The notes under the pieces: generated by a model
The model's database searches: none
Told to the model about the DNA's origin: nothing
Seen by the model: only the letters and a program-made list of their open reading frames with translations
Shown: piece after piece, positions 17,446-26,572 of the stretch
Layout of the letters: each line of letters begins with the position of its first letter
How positions within the stretch are numbered: the first letter of the stretch is position 1
Position numbers and translations under genes: made by a program
NCBI GenBank assembly: GCA_029932675.1
Contig: JAOZPP010000024.1
Span: forward strand, 1 to 39,376
Reading direction: 5' to 3'
DNA length: 39,376 bases
DNA from: a bacterium
GTDB lineage: Bacteria > SM23-81 > DAOVCL01

Positions 17446-18009
17446 CTATTCCTGGGGAGGAACAAAACACCTTCTACATCTCGGTTCATAAGCTCCCTCT
17501 GCCCCCACCAAGACCCTCTCCTTGCTCTCTACTAACCTCTGGGATTTGTTCGCCGGTCGGCCACATACCATACAGACGGCAAGGGTCTTCGTTATATCCT
17601 CGGCTATGGCCAAGAGTTGGGGAATGGGCTCGAATGGCTTGCCCCGGTAATCCTGGTCAAGTCCAGCGACGATTACCCTCCTCCCCTCATTGGCCAATTG
17701 GTCGCATATATCCACCAGTTCCATCCCTAAGAATTGGGCTTCATCTATGCCCACCACCTGGGTATCCGGTCTCAGCTTCTCCAGTATCTCCTGTGCTGAA
17801 TCCACCGATTCGGACTCTATCCTCTGATCGCTGTGGGAGACGATCTGGTTCGCGGAGTGCCGGGTATCGATCCTGGGCTTAAAGGCCTGAACCTTCTGTT
17901 TGGCTATCTTCGCCCTCCTTAACCGGCGGATGAGCTCCTCGCTCTTGCCGCTAAACATACTCCCACAGATGACCTCAATCCAACCTGTTTCCTTATCGAT
18001 GGTTTTCAT
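17446..18009 (-). CDS. tdk: Thymidine kinase, type II
   Basis: A 187-aa enzyme phosphorylating thymidine with ATP in dTMP salvage. P-loop GSMFSGKS (16-23), DEAQF Walker B-like motif (89-93, catalytic-type E90), a lasso region near [17 protein letters not shown], and a four-cysteine zinc site (C146, C149, C178, C181) identify the family. Length is normal. It lies between the dCMP deaminase gene (42 bases upstream) and archease, so dTMP supply and RNA repair genes are probably cotranscribed. Confidence 0.95.
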   Translation of the reverse strand: MKTIDKETGWIEVICGSMFSGKSEELIRRLRRAKIAKQKVQAFKPRIDTRHSANQIVSHSDQRIESESVDSAQEILEKLRPDTQVVGIDEAQFLGMELVDICDQLANEGRRVIVAGLDQDYRGKPFEPIPQLLAIAEDITKTLAVCMVCGRPANKSQRLVESKERVLVGAEGAYEPRCRRCFVPPQE

Positions 18010-18051
18010 TGGTTATCCCTTTCCCTAAAATTCCCAGATAGCATTAAAGGG

Positions 18052-18492
18052 TTACAGTCTCTCCAAGGGTATCCCCGCCTCCTCAAGTAAATCCCGCGCC
18101 AGGTTATCCGGATAGCCTTCGGCCACCACCACTCTGGTTATGCCAGCGCCGATGAGGAGCTTGGTGCAGAGAATACAGGGTTGGTTGGTGCAATACAAGG
18201 TGCTTCCCCTTATATCCACCCCCGAAGTTGCTGCCTGGACCAAGGCATTCTGTTCGGCATGAATGCCACGGCAGAGCTCCTGCCTCTCCCCGGATTGGAT
18301 ACCCAACCTATCGCGCAGACAGCCAACTTCAGCACAGTGCTTCAGACCAGCCGGGGCACCATTGTAACCTGTAGCCAGAATCCTTTGGTTCTTGACTATT
18401 ACCGCTCCCACCTTCCTCCGCAGGCAGGTAGATCTGGAGGAGACGAGTTGGGCTATGCTTAAGAAATATTCATCCCAGCTCGGCCTGGACAT
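18052..18492 (-). CDS. dCMP deaminase (ComE operon protein 2 family)
   Basis: A 146-aa zinc deaminase. The motif HAEQNA (H78, E80 as proton shuttle) and PCILC (C106, C109) bind catalytic zinc, and the [10 protein letters not shown] and CxxR-type insertion is that of dCMP deaminases. It converts dCMP to dUMP, the substrate for thymidylate synthase. The start codon overlaps the glyA stop by one base (TGATG), indicating translational coupling with the enzyme that supplies methylene-tetrahydrofolate for the same pathway. Late competence protein ComEB of Bacillus is in the same family, but there is no competence context here. Confidence 0.93.
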   Translation of the reverse strand: MSRPSWDEYFLSIAQLVSSRSTCLRRKVGAVIVKNQRILATGYNGAPAGLKHCAEVGCLRDRLGIQSGERQELCRGIHAEQNALVQAATSGVDIRGSTLYCTNQPCILCTKLLIGAGITRVVVAEGYPDNLARDLLEEAGIPLERL

Positions 18493-19733
18493 CAGAGATC
18501 AGCATAGAGGGGGAAACTCTCACAGAGCTCCCTCACCTCCCGCTTAACCTTTTTGTAGACTTCTTCTTGGCCAAAGTTCTCGATCACTTCAGCAATGAAT
18601 TTTCCCACAAGTTTCATCTCCCCTTCCTTCATCCCCCGGGTAGTTAAGGCAGGGGTTCCTATCCTTATTCCACTGGGGTTAAAGGGGGTACGGGGGTCGA
18701 AGGGGATCATATTCTTGTTGCAGGTTATCCCGGCTTTATCCAGTGCCTCCTCCGCTTGCTTTCCAGTGATCCCTTTATTGGAGAGGTCGACAAGGATTAA
18801 GTGGTTATCTGTCCCTCCAGAAACAAGCCTAAAACCGCGGGAGAGAAGTTCATCTGCTAAGGCCTTGGCATTCTTGACTATTTGTTGGGCATATTCCTTG
18901 AATTCAGGTTGCAAGGCTTCCTGAAAAGCCACTGCTTTGGCCGCATTGACATGATCATGGGGGCCACCTTGCATCCCTGGGAAGACAGCTCTGTCTATAT
19001 CCTTGGCAAATTTTTCCTTGCACATAATCATCGCCCCCCGCGGCCCTCTCAGGGTTTTGTGAGTAGTAGTGGTGACCACATCAGTGAAGGGGAAGGGGCT
19101 CGGATGGACACCGCCCACTACTAAACCCGCTATGTGAGCTATATCGGCCATACTAATCGCTTCCACTTCCTGCGCTATCTGGTGAAAGGCTTCAAAGTCG
19201 ATCTCCCGAGGGTAGGCAGTAGCCCCAGAAAGGATGAGTCTTGGCCTTTCCTGGAGGGCGATTCTCCTCACCTCTTCGTAATCAATCCTCTCGGTTTCCT
19301 TAGTAACCCCATATTGCACTATGGTATAGGACTTACCAGAGAAATTAACGGGATGACCATGGGTGAGGTGGCCTCCGTGGGCTAGGTTCATTCCCATAAT
19401 CTTATCACCAAAATTCAAGAGGGCAAAGTAAACGGCTAAGTTTGCTGGAGAACCGGAATAGGGTTGCACATTTACATGTTCAGCTCCGAAAAGCTCCTTT
19501 GCCCTTTCTATGGCCAGATCCTCGGCCACATCCACAAACTGATTTCCCCCATAATATCTCCGGTGGGGATAGCCCTCGGAATACTTGTTGGTGAAGACCG
19601 AGCCCAATGCCTCTAAAACTGCTGGGCTGGCGAAGTTCTCCGAGGGGATAAGCTCTAAGCCATATCTTTGGCGATCTATTTCTCCCTTAATGGCTTGGGC
19701 AATTTGGGGGTCAACCCTTTCTAAGTGTGCCAT
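18492..19733 (-). CDS. glyA: Serine hydroxymethyltransferase
   Basis: A 413-aa PLP enzyme interconverting serine plus tetrahydrofolate and glycine plus 5,10-methylene-tetrahydrofolate. Signature segments are [48 protein letters not shown], and [13 protein letters not shown] with the PLP-binding K226. Length matches the family. It is the first gene of the minus-strand run down to the C25 protease, with GGAGGGGAG just upstream of the ATG and a promoter about 105 bases away. Confidence 0.97.
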   Translation of the reverse strand: MAHLERVDPQIAQAIKGEIDRQRYGLELIPSENFASPAVLEALGSVFTNKYSEGYPHRRYYGGNQFVDVAEDLAIERAKELFGAEHVNVQPYSGSPANLAVYFALLNFGDKIMGMNLAHGGHLTHGHPVNFSGKSYTIVQYGVTKETERIDYEEVRRIALQERPRLILSGATAYPREIDFEAFHQIAQEVEAISMADIAHIAGLVVGGVHPSPFPFTDVVTTTTHKTLRGPRGAMIMCKEKFAKDIDRAVFPGMQGGPHDHVNAAKAVAFQEALQPEFKEYAQQIVKNAKALADELLSRGFRLVSGGTDNHLILVDLSNKGITGKQAEEALDKAGITCNKNMIPFDPRTPFNPSGIRIGTPALTTRGMKEGEMKLVGKFIAEVIENFGQEEVYKKVKREVRELCESFPLYADL

Positions 19734-19837
19734 CTCCCCTCCCTGAAGGTTTTCAGGAACGTTTCAGTGGGGCCATTACGCATTCGTCAAGGTGACTTTT
19801 CTTCCTGAGCCCCAGCAGCCAGTGTTGATTCTCCCTA

Positions 19838-19865
19838 AAGATAAGGATTTAACCCAAATAGTCAA
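19838..19865 (-). promoter_or_regulatory. Sigma70-type promoter of the glyA operon
   Basis: On the minus strand TTGACT (19865-19860), 16-base spacer, TATCTT (19843-19838). The predicted transcript has a leader of about 95-100 bases before glyA. No glycine or other known riboswitch was recognised in it. Confidence 0.6.
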
Positions 19866-19898
19866 CTACTTTTAATGGGCTCTGCACGTATCTACGGT

Positions 19899-19918
19899 AA
19901 GCTAATGAAAATTAGCTT
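19899..19918. promoter_or_regulatory. Perfect palindrome upstream of the glyA promoter
   Basis: AAGCTAAT-GAAA-ATTAGCTT, eight bases per arm with a four-base centre, about 34 bases upstream of the glyA -35 box. No T run follows on either strand. It could be a regulator-binding site or a hairpin; which is unknown. Confidence 0.35.
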
Positions 19919-20165
19919 GCATAAAGTTCCTCATTTGCATACTCCCAAAGGGAAATCAAAGGGGGTGAAACGCAGTGGAGCAAGCTTTTAAATAAAGGAT
20001 TTTCCCCTCAGGGTAGTGCCCGACCGTCCTAAAGGTATCACCCGGGGTCTCCAATTCGGTTCCAGTAATCGTTGATCAACTTCTGCCTATCTGGATAGAA
20101 GAGAGAGAATCTATTCAGGATGGTTACCATGTGGGGTCATCAGCCAAATAATCTACATTTTTTTC
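19919..20165. other. Intergenic stretch without a gene
   Basis: AT-rich sequence between the glyA control region and the promoter at 20166. Short frames only, no convincing ribosome-binding site followed by a frame longer than about ten codons, and no terminator. Confidence 0.4.
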
Positions 20166-20194
20166 TTGACAAAGTGTAAGTGATGAATTATATT
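20166..20194 (+). promoter_or_regulatory. Consensus sigma70-type promoter of a compact transcript
   Basis: TTGACA (20166-20171), exactly 17 bases, TATATT (20189-20194). This is the best promoter in the window. Predicted start is at about 20200-20202. Confidence 0.8.
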
Positions 20195-20274
20195 AATTCG
20201 CATTTTAGTTGCTAAAAGTACAAAACAGCGAAATAAAGGGCGATTTAAGCCTAATCATAGGCACGGGAGAAAAA

Positions 20275-20364
20275 ATGGAGCTTGGTCCCCATAAAGCGAG
20301 AGTTGGGGGGAGCGGGGTTCTGTTTACGTGGTGGATAGGTTTATGTATCGCCCAATTTTGTTAG
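20275..20364 (+). CDS. Possible 29-aa hydrophobic peptide inside the structured transcript
   Basis: A 29-codon frame starting at the ATG at 20275, with GGGAG five bases upstream, and stopping at TAG 20362-20364, just before the terminator stem. The N-terminal half is basic (MELGPHKARVGGSG) and the C-terminal half is strongly hydrophobic with two tryptophans and two cysteines (VLFTWWIGLCIAQFC), enough to insert into a membrane. The ribosome-binding site lies inside the closed long-range fold, a layout similar to translationally locked small-toxin mRNAs. It may also be chance within a non-coding RNA. Confidence 0.35.
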   Translation: MELGPHKARVGGSGVLFTWWIGLCIAQFC

Positions 20365-20366
20365 GT

Positions 20367-20408
20367 AACCCACATGTTAATTCCTACTGATTAAACATGT
20401 GGGTTTTT
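20367..20408 (+). terminator. Rho-independent terminator of the structured transcript
   Basis: AACCCACATGT (20367-20377) pairs perfectly with ACATGTGGGTT (20395-20405). TTAAT/ATTAA can extend the stem inward, and T5 follows at 20404-20408. It stands about 90 bases before the next gene, so conditional read-through is possible. Confidence 0.85.
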
Positions 20409-20497
20409 GATTTTAAGGAAAGTAGGTCCTTATCAGGTCTTGGTTTGTTATATCTGAGTTTAAAGCACATTATATGATCACTGGAGGTTAGGATCAA

Positions 20498-21187
20498 ATG
20501 CCTAAAAGCATATTTGCCGCGACTCTGCTCACGATCAACTTGCTGCTGCTGATAGGTAGAGGACAGAGTGACGCGAAGGATGGGAAACTCTCAGACCGGA
20601 AACCGCAGGTTCGTAAATTGGCTGATGGGGTTTACAGAGTTGGGACTGTTACTCTGAACCGAGAGAAAAGGGAAATCTATATTGATGGCGAGGTAAATAT
20701 GCAATCCGGAATGATTGAACTTTTAGCCTGTGCCTGGGGTGGGAAACAACACGAAAGCGTGTTAGTTCTGGATGTTGTACCTCATCATCTACAAGTTGCT
20801 TTGCTTCTCTTGGGGTTAGAACCTGGGGGACATAAGCTTGAGTATCAAGGTGACCCCAGAACACCTGAGGGAGACTCCTTAGAGGTTTGGGTGGAATGGG
20901 AACAAAATGGAACAGTTAAAAGGGTGAGAGGGGAGGATTTAGTTTACAACATCCCCCAGAAGAGGTCAATGAAACATACCCCTTGGGTTTTTGCAGGGTC
21001 TGTCATCTATGATGGGCGGTTTATGGCTGATGAAGATAGATCGATTATAACTACATTTCACGATCCTTTAACCATCATAGACAATCCTCTTTCCACAGGA
21101 GGGGATGATACAATTTATAGGGTAAATGAGAAGATGGTGCCAAAGGTAGGCACTCCAGTGAAGCTGATTTTAAAGGCCTTAGATTGA
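20498..21187 (+). CDS. Exported YdjY-domain protein
   Basis: A 229-aa protein with a signal peptide (about 1-26, MPKSIFAATLLTINLLLLIG). The remainder matches the YdjY-type domain as I know it from many environmental bacteria: the GTVTLNREKREIYIDGEVN opening, ESVLVLDVVPHHLQVALLLLG centre, and the C-terminal block WVFAGSVIYDGRFMADEDR followed by ATFHDP-like TTFHDPLTIIDNP. The biochemical function of this domain is not established. It is often found near Fe-S or secreted toroid proteins, and here it is followed by an exported toroid protein. The start ATG has GGAGG nine bases upstream. Confidence 0.8.
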   Translation: MPKSIFAATLLTINLLLLIGRGQSDAKDGKLSDRKPQVRKLADGVYRVGTVTLNREKREIYIDGEVNMQSGMIELLACAWGGKQHESVLVLDVVPHHLQVALLLLGLEPGGHKLEYQGDPRTPEGDSLEVWVEWEQNGTVKRVRGEDLVYNIPQKRSMKHTPWVFAGSVIYDGRFMADEDRSIITTFHDPLTIIDNPLSTGGDDTIYRVNEKMVPKVGTPVKLILKALD

Positions 21188-21370
21188 GATGCAGGGTTAA
21201 TTAGGTCTTTTCTTGGTAGCAAGTTTTGGGAGTGAGCGATTCCGAAATGGTTAGGAGAATGGCTCTCCGCGGGGTTTTTTGTCGCCCAGTTCTTAGGGGG
21301 GAGATGAACGACATTTCAGTCAGTTTGGTTGGTTGAGAGATAACATCTTCCATAGTCGAAGGGGGTTCTA

Positions 21371-22561
21371 ATGGTAAACAGGAATTACATCCTATTGGTG
21401 TTTACAGGGTTAATGCTCCTGTCATTTATAGGGTCACCTTTATATCCTCAGAAGGAGGTCAACAAGGGAATTCCTATTGAACTCTCCTTAAGGAAGGAAA
21501 CAGAACACTCCATTCAAAAGGGGTTGGCCTGGTTGGAGAAACGCCAGGGAGAGGATGGCTCATGGTCCTCCTATCCAGCTATTACCGCTCTTGTCGTCAC
21601 TGCCTTCTTAAATAGTCCTTTTGCCAGTGATTACAGCTTCACTATAGAGAGAGGTGTTCAATACATATTGGATCAAGTTAAACCTGACGGAGGTATCTAT
21701 GGAAGGGATATGCCCTGTTATAATACCTCGATTTGCATTATGGCTCTTCTGGCAACGGGGGATGCCAAATATGCAGAAGTGATTAGGAGAGCACGGGATT
21801 TCCTCATTACCCTTCAGGCCGATGATGAGGAGGGTTATACTCGCAGGGATAGATTCTATGGGGGTATAGGCTACGGCGGAGATGAAAGACCGGATATGTC
21901 TAATATGCAATGGGCTCTGGAAGCTCTCAAAAAATCAGAGCCCTATCGGGTGAGAAGTGAGGCTACAGGCAAACAGAAGGAATTCAGTGGGACCCAACCA
22001 GGAGGGGAGATTGAGGGTTCAGTAGGAGCCAATGCCAATAAGGAACTTTTTTGGGACAAGGCCATTGTCTTCTTGGAACGCTGTCAGAATTTGAAGAAAT
22101 ACAATGATCAGCCGGAGTCTCTTGATGATGGTGGATTTGTATACTACCCCGGTTACAGCCAAGCTGGGGGGTTAAGGTCCTACGGAAGTATGACCTATGC
22201 TGGATTAAAGAGCTTCATCTACGCTGATGTGGGCAAGGACGACCCCCGGGTTCAGGCGGCCTATAAGTGGATAAAGAACCATTTTACCCTTGAGGAGAAT
22301 CCTCCGATGGGGGATCAAGGCCTTTACTACTATTACCATACGATGGCGAAGGCGCTCTCTATTTATGGTGAGGATGTCTTAACAGATGACAAAGGCATAG
22401 AACACAATTGGCGAAGTGAATTCATCTCTAAGCTTATAAAGATTCAAAATGGTGATGGCTCTTGGGTGAACTCTAATGGGAGATGGTGGGAGAACAATAA
22501 GGATTTGGTCACCGCATATTCCATTCTGGCCTTGGAGGAGACCCTTTCGGTAAATAAGTGA
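21371..22561 (+). CDS. Exported alpha/alpha-toroid (prenyltransferase/squalene-cyclase-like repeat) protein
   Basis: A 396-aa protein with an N-terminal signal peptide or anchor (about 1-24) and then an alpha/alpha-barrel of squalene-cyclase-like repeats. QW-type motifs recur: GLAWLEKRQGEDGSW, then a KPDGGIYG repeat, FVYYPG, and a last IKIQNGDGSWVNS repeat. The DxDD acid motif of true hopene/squalene cyclases is not visible, so terpene cyclisation is unlikely. Such exported toroids are probably binding or structural modules, and the substrate is unknown. The following 1164-aa cargo protein contains a related toroid, which suggests a shared pathway. Start is supported by GAAGGGGG upstream of the ATG. 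Confidence 0.8.
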   Translation: MVNRNYILLVFTGLMLLSFIGSPLYPQKEVNKGIPIELSLRKETEHSIQKGLAWLEKRQGEDGSWSSYPAITALVVTAFLNSPFASDYSFTIERGVQYILDQVKPDGGIYGRDMPCYNTSICIMALLATGDAKYAEVIRRARDFLITLQADDEEGYTRRDRFYGGIGYGGDERPDMSNMQWALEALKKSEPYRVRSEATGKQKEFSGTQPGGEIEGSVGANANKELFWDKAIVFLERCQNLKKYNDQPESLDDGGFVYYPGYSQAGGLRSYGSMTYAGLKSFIYADVGKDDPRVQAAYKWIKNHFTLEENPPMGDQGLYYYYHTMAKALSIYGEDVLTDDKGIEHNWRSEFISKLIKIQNGDGSWVNSNGRWWENNKDLVTAYSILALEETLSVNK

Positions 22562-22582
22562 GACCAAAATAAGGGGTCTTTT
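22561..22582 (+). terminator. Weak hairpin at the end of the toroid gene
   Basis: AGACC (22561-22565) pairs with GGTCT (22575-22579) and is followed by TTTT. The stem is only five bases and the loop nine, so termination would be partial. Confidence 0.35.
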
Positions 22583-23013
22583 CAACTGCTGAGGAGGTGA
22601 TGCGATGTGAGATTTGGTTGATCAAACAAGTGAAAGGGGCTTACAGAAAGGTGGTGATGCCTTTGCGGAGAGGTTCGGAGAAAGATTTAACCCTGATTAT
22701 GTAATCGTGTTTCATAAGGTGGCGGTTGGAGAAGAGCGAATTTGAATGATTCATTCACGTGCAGGAGACAAAAGGCAAGGACACTTTGTGGCTACACAGT
22801 TTAGGTCTGGCGGTTTGACAAGCCATCACCCTACAAAGGGTAGATAGAACTTCGTATGGGACTTGTGAAATCTAAATCGATTAAGTGACTTCTAATTATT
22901 GCAAGCATAACCTGGGTCAAATCTTGACTCCCATTTAAGGTTCTAAGGGAGTAGATAACATTAGTAAAACACATAGTCAAAACGATTTTCGTCCTTAACA
23001 TAGGAGTTCCGAA
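22562..23013. other. Intergenic region with a start-stop mini-ORF and a possible peptide remnant
   Basis: A strong GAGGAGGTG ribosome-binding site (22591-22599) is followed at good spacing by ATG-TGA (22605-22610). After this stop the same frame stays open for 44 codons to 22745 (including GDAFAERFGERFNPDYVIVF, which looks protein-like), and a TTG at 22614 could start it. An ATG at 22600 opens another frame of about 31 codons. The remaining 270 bases show no gene and no consensus promoter, though TTGACT occurs at 22924. Confidence 0.4.
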
Positions 23014-26000
23014 ATGAAGAAGCTAATGCTGTTTTGCCTTTTGGCCTTGGGGCCTGCCCTTTTTGTTGTTCTCAACAATAGGGCAGAAAATGACCCCATA
23101 ATGAAGCAAGCGAAATCGCTTTTGCAGGAGTATGAAGGGTATAGCACTTTGTCTCCTCAGCCCATACCGGAACCCCCTCCCGAAGAAGATCCTGCTTCAA
23201 GCTGGAGGAGTGCTTACTCAAAAGGCTCAAAGGGCCCCTTACGGGTGAATGTCATGCCCGATGGGATATACAGACCGCAAAGCTACGAGAATACAGCTTA
23301 TGCATGGCCAGGGAAGGAACTCACCATCTGGGGAAATGTCCACGGTGGCACACCTCCTTATACCTATGTATGGGATTTTGGAGATGGTACTCCTCCAGCG
23401 AGCGGATCGGTGAGTGACCCACCCCACTTTCGCTACATTGCAGTGATCCACAGTTATAGCACCATGGGGCCAAAATATGCTACCTTGACGGTTACAGACA
23501 AAAACGGGAATTGGGACTCGGATGTGGTGAGAATAGATGTAGTACCCCAGACTTTGGAGATAGAAGTAAACGCAGCTATCGAGAATGGGTTACGCTGGCT
23601 CTATCGTAATCAGTACTCAGGGGGCTATTGGCGTAGCTATTGGCCGCGGCATTATTACTACCTTTCCCCCACTGCCTTGGCCGTTTTGGCCTTCGAGAAT
23701 AGGGGGCACTTTCCTACGAACGACATAGATGAAGACATCTACGCCGAAACGGTTCAGTCCGGGTTGGCCTACATCTTCAATCACGCTTACACTTGCTCTA
23801 TAGATACTCAAGAGTGTTTCAACCCTGATACAGATGGCGATGAGATTGGAATTTACTTCGATGATGGCGATCACTATTTCCGCGGTCAAATGTATAACCA
23901 GGGGATAGCAATGATGGCTGTAGTGGGAAGTGGGGATCCATCACTGGTTGCATCCAGCACATCCAGCCCCGATGTCGATGGACATACGTATGGGGAGATT
24001 ATCGTTGACGCAGTGGACTATTGTGCCTGGGCTCAAAATGACCCACCCTTTAACGCACGGGGGGGATGGAGATATAAACCAAACTACGGTTACTATCCTT
24101 ATACTAGCGACAACTCAGTATCCCAGTGGCCAGCTATAGGCCTTGAAGCTGCCGAAAGCGAATGGAATATATGTGCCCCCGACAGTCTAAAAGGTGAGCT
24201 TCTGCTGTGGATAGACTTCAGTCAGGCTTCCAACGGATGCTTCGGCTACACCGATCCCTACGGTAACACCGGTCGTTTTGCAATGACAGCAGCAGGACTT
24301 TGTGAACTGGCCTATTGTGATGTAGATACATCCGACCAGATGGTTCGAGATGCGCTCAGTTGGCTCTGCAACGAGTGGAACTCCTCAGGGATGTGGGGGA
24401 ATTTCGCTAGCCTCTATGCAATGTATGGATTGGCCAAGGGATGTCGAATCAGTGTCCCCGGGGAGATCAAATCCATATGTGGTCATGACTGGCAAGATGA
24501 ATACGATAGCTGGTTGGTGGACAATCAAGAGAGCGGGGGGTCTTGGCATGGTTCTGGCTACGGCAATGATAGAGTTTTGGACACGGCCTTTGGCATACTC
24601 ATCCTCATTCGGGGAATAGTTTGTCCAGGGCCGGTGGCAGTGATTAACGCCCCCAGCACTATTGGTCCGGGGACATCCTTCCCTATGGATGCGAACAACT
24701 CCTACCATCCGGATTCCAGCAAACAAATCGTGGAATGGCTATGGGATTTCGATAAGGAGGACGGCATAGATTGGGATAATCCTGATGCGGTGGGGCACAA
24801 TGTAGAGAACCCAGGTTATCCCTTACCTTTTCCACTTCTGGAGGACACATTCTGGGTAACCCTCAAAGTTTGTGATGAAGGCTCCGAGACGCCGCCATGT
24901 ACAACCGTGAAATGTGATGTTAAGGAACATCGTGTCATAGTGTGGCGTAAAAACAACCGTCCTATAGCCGATCCGGGACCACCTGGGCCCGGGGAGGTTT
25001 ATGCTGGAAGGGTGGGGGAGCCCATAATACTTGATGGGACCGATTCCTGGGATCCTGATACAGAGTGGGGTGATTATATTGCCAGTTATTCGTGGGACTT
25101 AGATGGAGACGATACTTTTCGCGACTGCACTACCCCCATCTGCACCCTGTTTTGTAAAGAGGTATATTCTGGTATGATAGGGTTAGTGGTGTGCGATTCG
25201 TATGACACCTGTTCAATCCCCGCCCAAGGTTACGTCAACTGTTGGTGCTCAAAGGTAGATGTCTTCCTCACCGATCAAGACATTTTCTTTGCCCCTTCAA
25301 CCCCACTCCCCCATGAAACGGTGACTCTCTATGCGGTGGTTCATTGTGATACAGCATCAGACCCTATAGGTAGTGTTAAAGTGCGCTTCTATGACGGGGA
25401 TCCGGACATAGCCGTGCACCAGATAGGGAGTGATCAGATGGTCTATAACCTGGTAGCAGGAGCGATCGATACGGTGGAGGTTTCTTGGACCTTCCCGGAT
25501 TCGGTACCCCATGACGTCTATGTCAGGTTGGATCCGGATCAGGAACTGGAAGAATACGATGAGGATAATAACGAGGCCTCCAGGGAGCTTGTCCCCACTT
25601 TCATCCTACCGGCTACGGTGGAATTGGTCCCTGATGAGCTGGATTTAACCCCGAATCTCCCACCGGTCAAGTGCTACATTGAGTTGCCCCAGGGATACTC
25701 AGTGAAATATATTGAGGAGGTTTCTATGTGCGGATGTCGGGAGGAGTGCATCCACCCCTTAGCTGAACCTTGGGAGATCGGCGACTATGATGAGGATGGG
25801 ATACCAGACCTGATGGTTGCCTTTGATTATCTGGCCTCGCTTCGAGTAGTTGATCTGAAGCGGTGTGGTATAGCCACCATAGAGGGGATGGTGCAGGTTG
25901 GGAGCATAGAGGCCACCTTTGTGGGGCAAGATACTGTAAAGGCTAACAACCCTGGTGGATGTATCATTGGTGAGGTTACCGATGGTGCAACTGGTGAACC

Positions 26001-26508
26001 TCTGGATGGGGTGTTGGTTCAGGTCCTAAGGGATACGCTGGTATTGGGATGGGACATTACCAAAGCCGATGGTCGGTATGAGCTTTCCTATGTGGTGCCA
26101 GGTGTATATGAGGTCTCGGCCTCAAAGGATGGTTATGGGGGTGCTGTTGAGAAGGGTGTAGAGAGCGTGGAGGCGGAGACTACGGTGGTTAATTTCCAGT
26201 TTTCACCAATTTCTGTACCAGAAGAGGGAGAGACTAAGGTTCCAAAGACTTTCTCTCTGAGCCAGAACTATCCCAATCCCTTCAACCCGGTGACCACAAT
26301 CAGGTATGGCCTTCCCAAGGCGACCTATGTGAGGCTGACCCTATACAACATCTCTGGGCAGAGGATTGAGACATTGGTAGATGAGCATCAGGAAGCTGGC
26401 TACCACGAGGTTAGCTGGAGCGCAGAGGGTTTGGCCAATGGCATCTACTTCTATCGGATTGAAGCCGGTGAATTCATCCAGACCAAGAAGATGATCGTGT
26501 TGAAGTAG
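23014..26508 (+). CDS. Multidomain T9SS cargo: PKD, toroid, CARDB-like and sorting domains
   Basis: A 1164-aa protein with signal peptide (1-24). It has a PKD domain (75-177, YVWDFGDG), an alpha/alpha-toroid of squalene-cyclase-like repeats (about 185-535, opening AIENGLRWLYRNQ and closing NQESGGSWHGSG), two PKD-like domains (540-642 and 648-745), and a CARDB-like domain (750-860, PDQELEEYDEDNNEA). A calcium-loop-like DYDEDGIPD (924-932), a carboxypeptidase-regulatory-like domain (982-1064) and the sorting domain (1080-1164, SLSQNYPNPFNPVTT) follow. It is unusually cysteine-rich, notably residues 700-750, which fits disulphide bonding outside the cell. No catalytic set is evident; a large surface binding protein is the cautious reading. 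AGGAG precedes the ATG, and the next cargo gene starts 64 bases downstream. Confidence 0.85.
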   Translation: MKKLMLFCLLALGPALFVVLNNRAENDPIMKQAKSLLQEYEGYSTLSPQPIPEPPPEEDPASSWRSAYSKGSKGPLRVNVMPDGIYRPQSYENTAYAWPGKELTIWGNVHGGTPPYTYVWDFGDGTPPASGSVSDPPHFRYIAVIHSYSTMGPKYATLTVTDKNGNWDSDVVRIDVVPQTLEIEVNAAIENGLRWLYRNQYSGGYWRSYWPRHYYYLSPTALAVLAFENRGHFPTNDIDEDIYAETVQSGLAYIFNHAYTCSIDTQECFNPDTDGDEIGIYFDDGDHYFRGQMYNQGIAMMAVVGSGDPSLVASSTSSPDVDGHTYGEIIVDAVDYCAWAQNDPPFNARGGWRYKPNYGYYPYTSDNSVSQWPAIGLEAAESEWNICAPDSLKGELLLWIDFSQASNGCFGYTDPYGNTGRFAMTAAGLCELAYCDVDTSDQMVRDALSWLCNEWNSSGMWGNFASLYAMYGLAKGCRISVPGEIKSICGHDWQDEYDSWLVDNQESGGSWHGSGYGNDRVLDTAFGILILIRGIVCPGPVAVINAPSTIGPGTSFPMDANNSYHPDSSKQIVEWLWDFDKEDGIDWDNPDAVGHNVENPGYPLPFPLLEDTFWVTLKVCDEGSETPPCTTVKCDVKEHRVIVWRKNNRPIADPGPPGPGEVYAGRVGEPIILDGTDSWDPDTEWGDYIASYSWDLDGDDTFRDCTTPICTLFCKEVYSGMIGLVVCDSYDTCSIPAQGYVNCWCSKVDVFLTDQDIFFAPSTPLPHETVTLYAVVHCDTASDPIGSVKVRFYDGDPDIAVHQIGSDQMVYNLVAGAIDTVEVSWTFPDSVPHDVYVRLDPDQELEEYDEDNNEASRELVPTFILPATVELVPDELDLTPNLPPVKCYIELPQGYSVKYIEEVSMCGCREECIHPLAEPWEIGDYDEDGIPDLMVAFDYLASLRVVDLKRCGIATIEGMVQVGSIEATFVGQDTVKANNPGGCIIGEVTDGATGEPLDGVLVQVLRDTLVLGWDITKADGRYELSYVVPGVYEVSASKDGYGGAVEKGVESVEAETTVVNFQFSPISVPEEGETKVPKTFSLSQNYPNPFNPVTTIRYGLPKATYVRLTLYNISGQRIETLVDEHQEAGYHEVSWSAEGLANGIYFYRIEAGEFIQTKKMIVLK

Positions 26509-26572
26509 GGGAACCTCATAGGGAGGTTCGTAAGGAGGTCTATATACCAAAACCCAAGAAAGGAGGGAAGTC

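Larger units (their letters stand above)
20201..20408 (+). ncRNA. Structured ~205-nt transcript: candidate small RNA, leader or small-peptide mRNA
   Basis: This region is bounded by a consensus promoter and a strong terminator. Visible pairings are a 5' hairpin TTTTAG-TTG-CTAAAA (20203-20217), a long-range closing helix ACAAAA (20220-20225) with TTTTGT (20356-20361), a second long-range helix GGGCGAT (20238-20244) with ATCGCCC (20347-20353), and a local hairpin GCCTA-ATCA-TAGGC (20249-20262). The 5' half can alternatively pair with GATAGGTTT near 20334. It also holds a 29-codon ORF. I could match it to no riboswitch, 6S, SRP, tmRNA or RNase P pattern that I know. It ends about 90 bases before the YdjY-domain gene, so it may be a cis regulator of that gene or a stand-alone RNA. 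Confidence 0.6.

Noticed and set aside
17441-17470. Archease starting at 17470
   Set aside because: It would overlap thymidine kinase and add ten residues foreign to the family; the ATG at 17440 has a ribosome-binding site and the family N-terminus.
20201-20366. Known riboswitch, 6S, tmRNA or SRP RNA
   Set aside because: The conserved sequence boxes I know for these classes (cyclic-di-GMP, cobalamin, TPP, SAM, fluoride, guanidine, SRP, tmRNA) are not present. 6S RNA has too little primary sequence signature to decide, so it is left open.
21254-21280. Terminator after the YdjY gene
   Set aside because: GGAGA/TCTCC is a short stem and is separated from the T6 run by six bases.
21251-21300. 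Degenerate second copy of the structured RNA ahead of the toroid gene
   Set aside because: GCGGGGTTTTTTGTCGCCCAG resembles parts of 20312-20355, but the matching partner strands and terminator are not convincing.
21371-22561. True squalene-hopene cyclase or prenyltransferase enzyme
   Set aside because: The protein is exported and the catalytic DxDD motif is not visible; only the toroid repeat pattern is shared.
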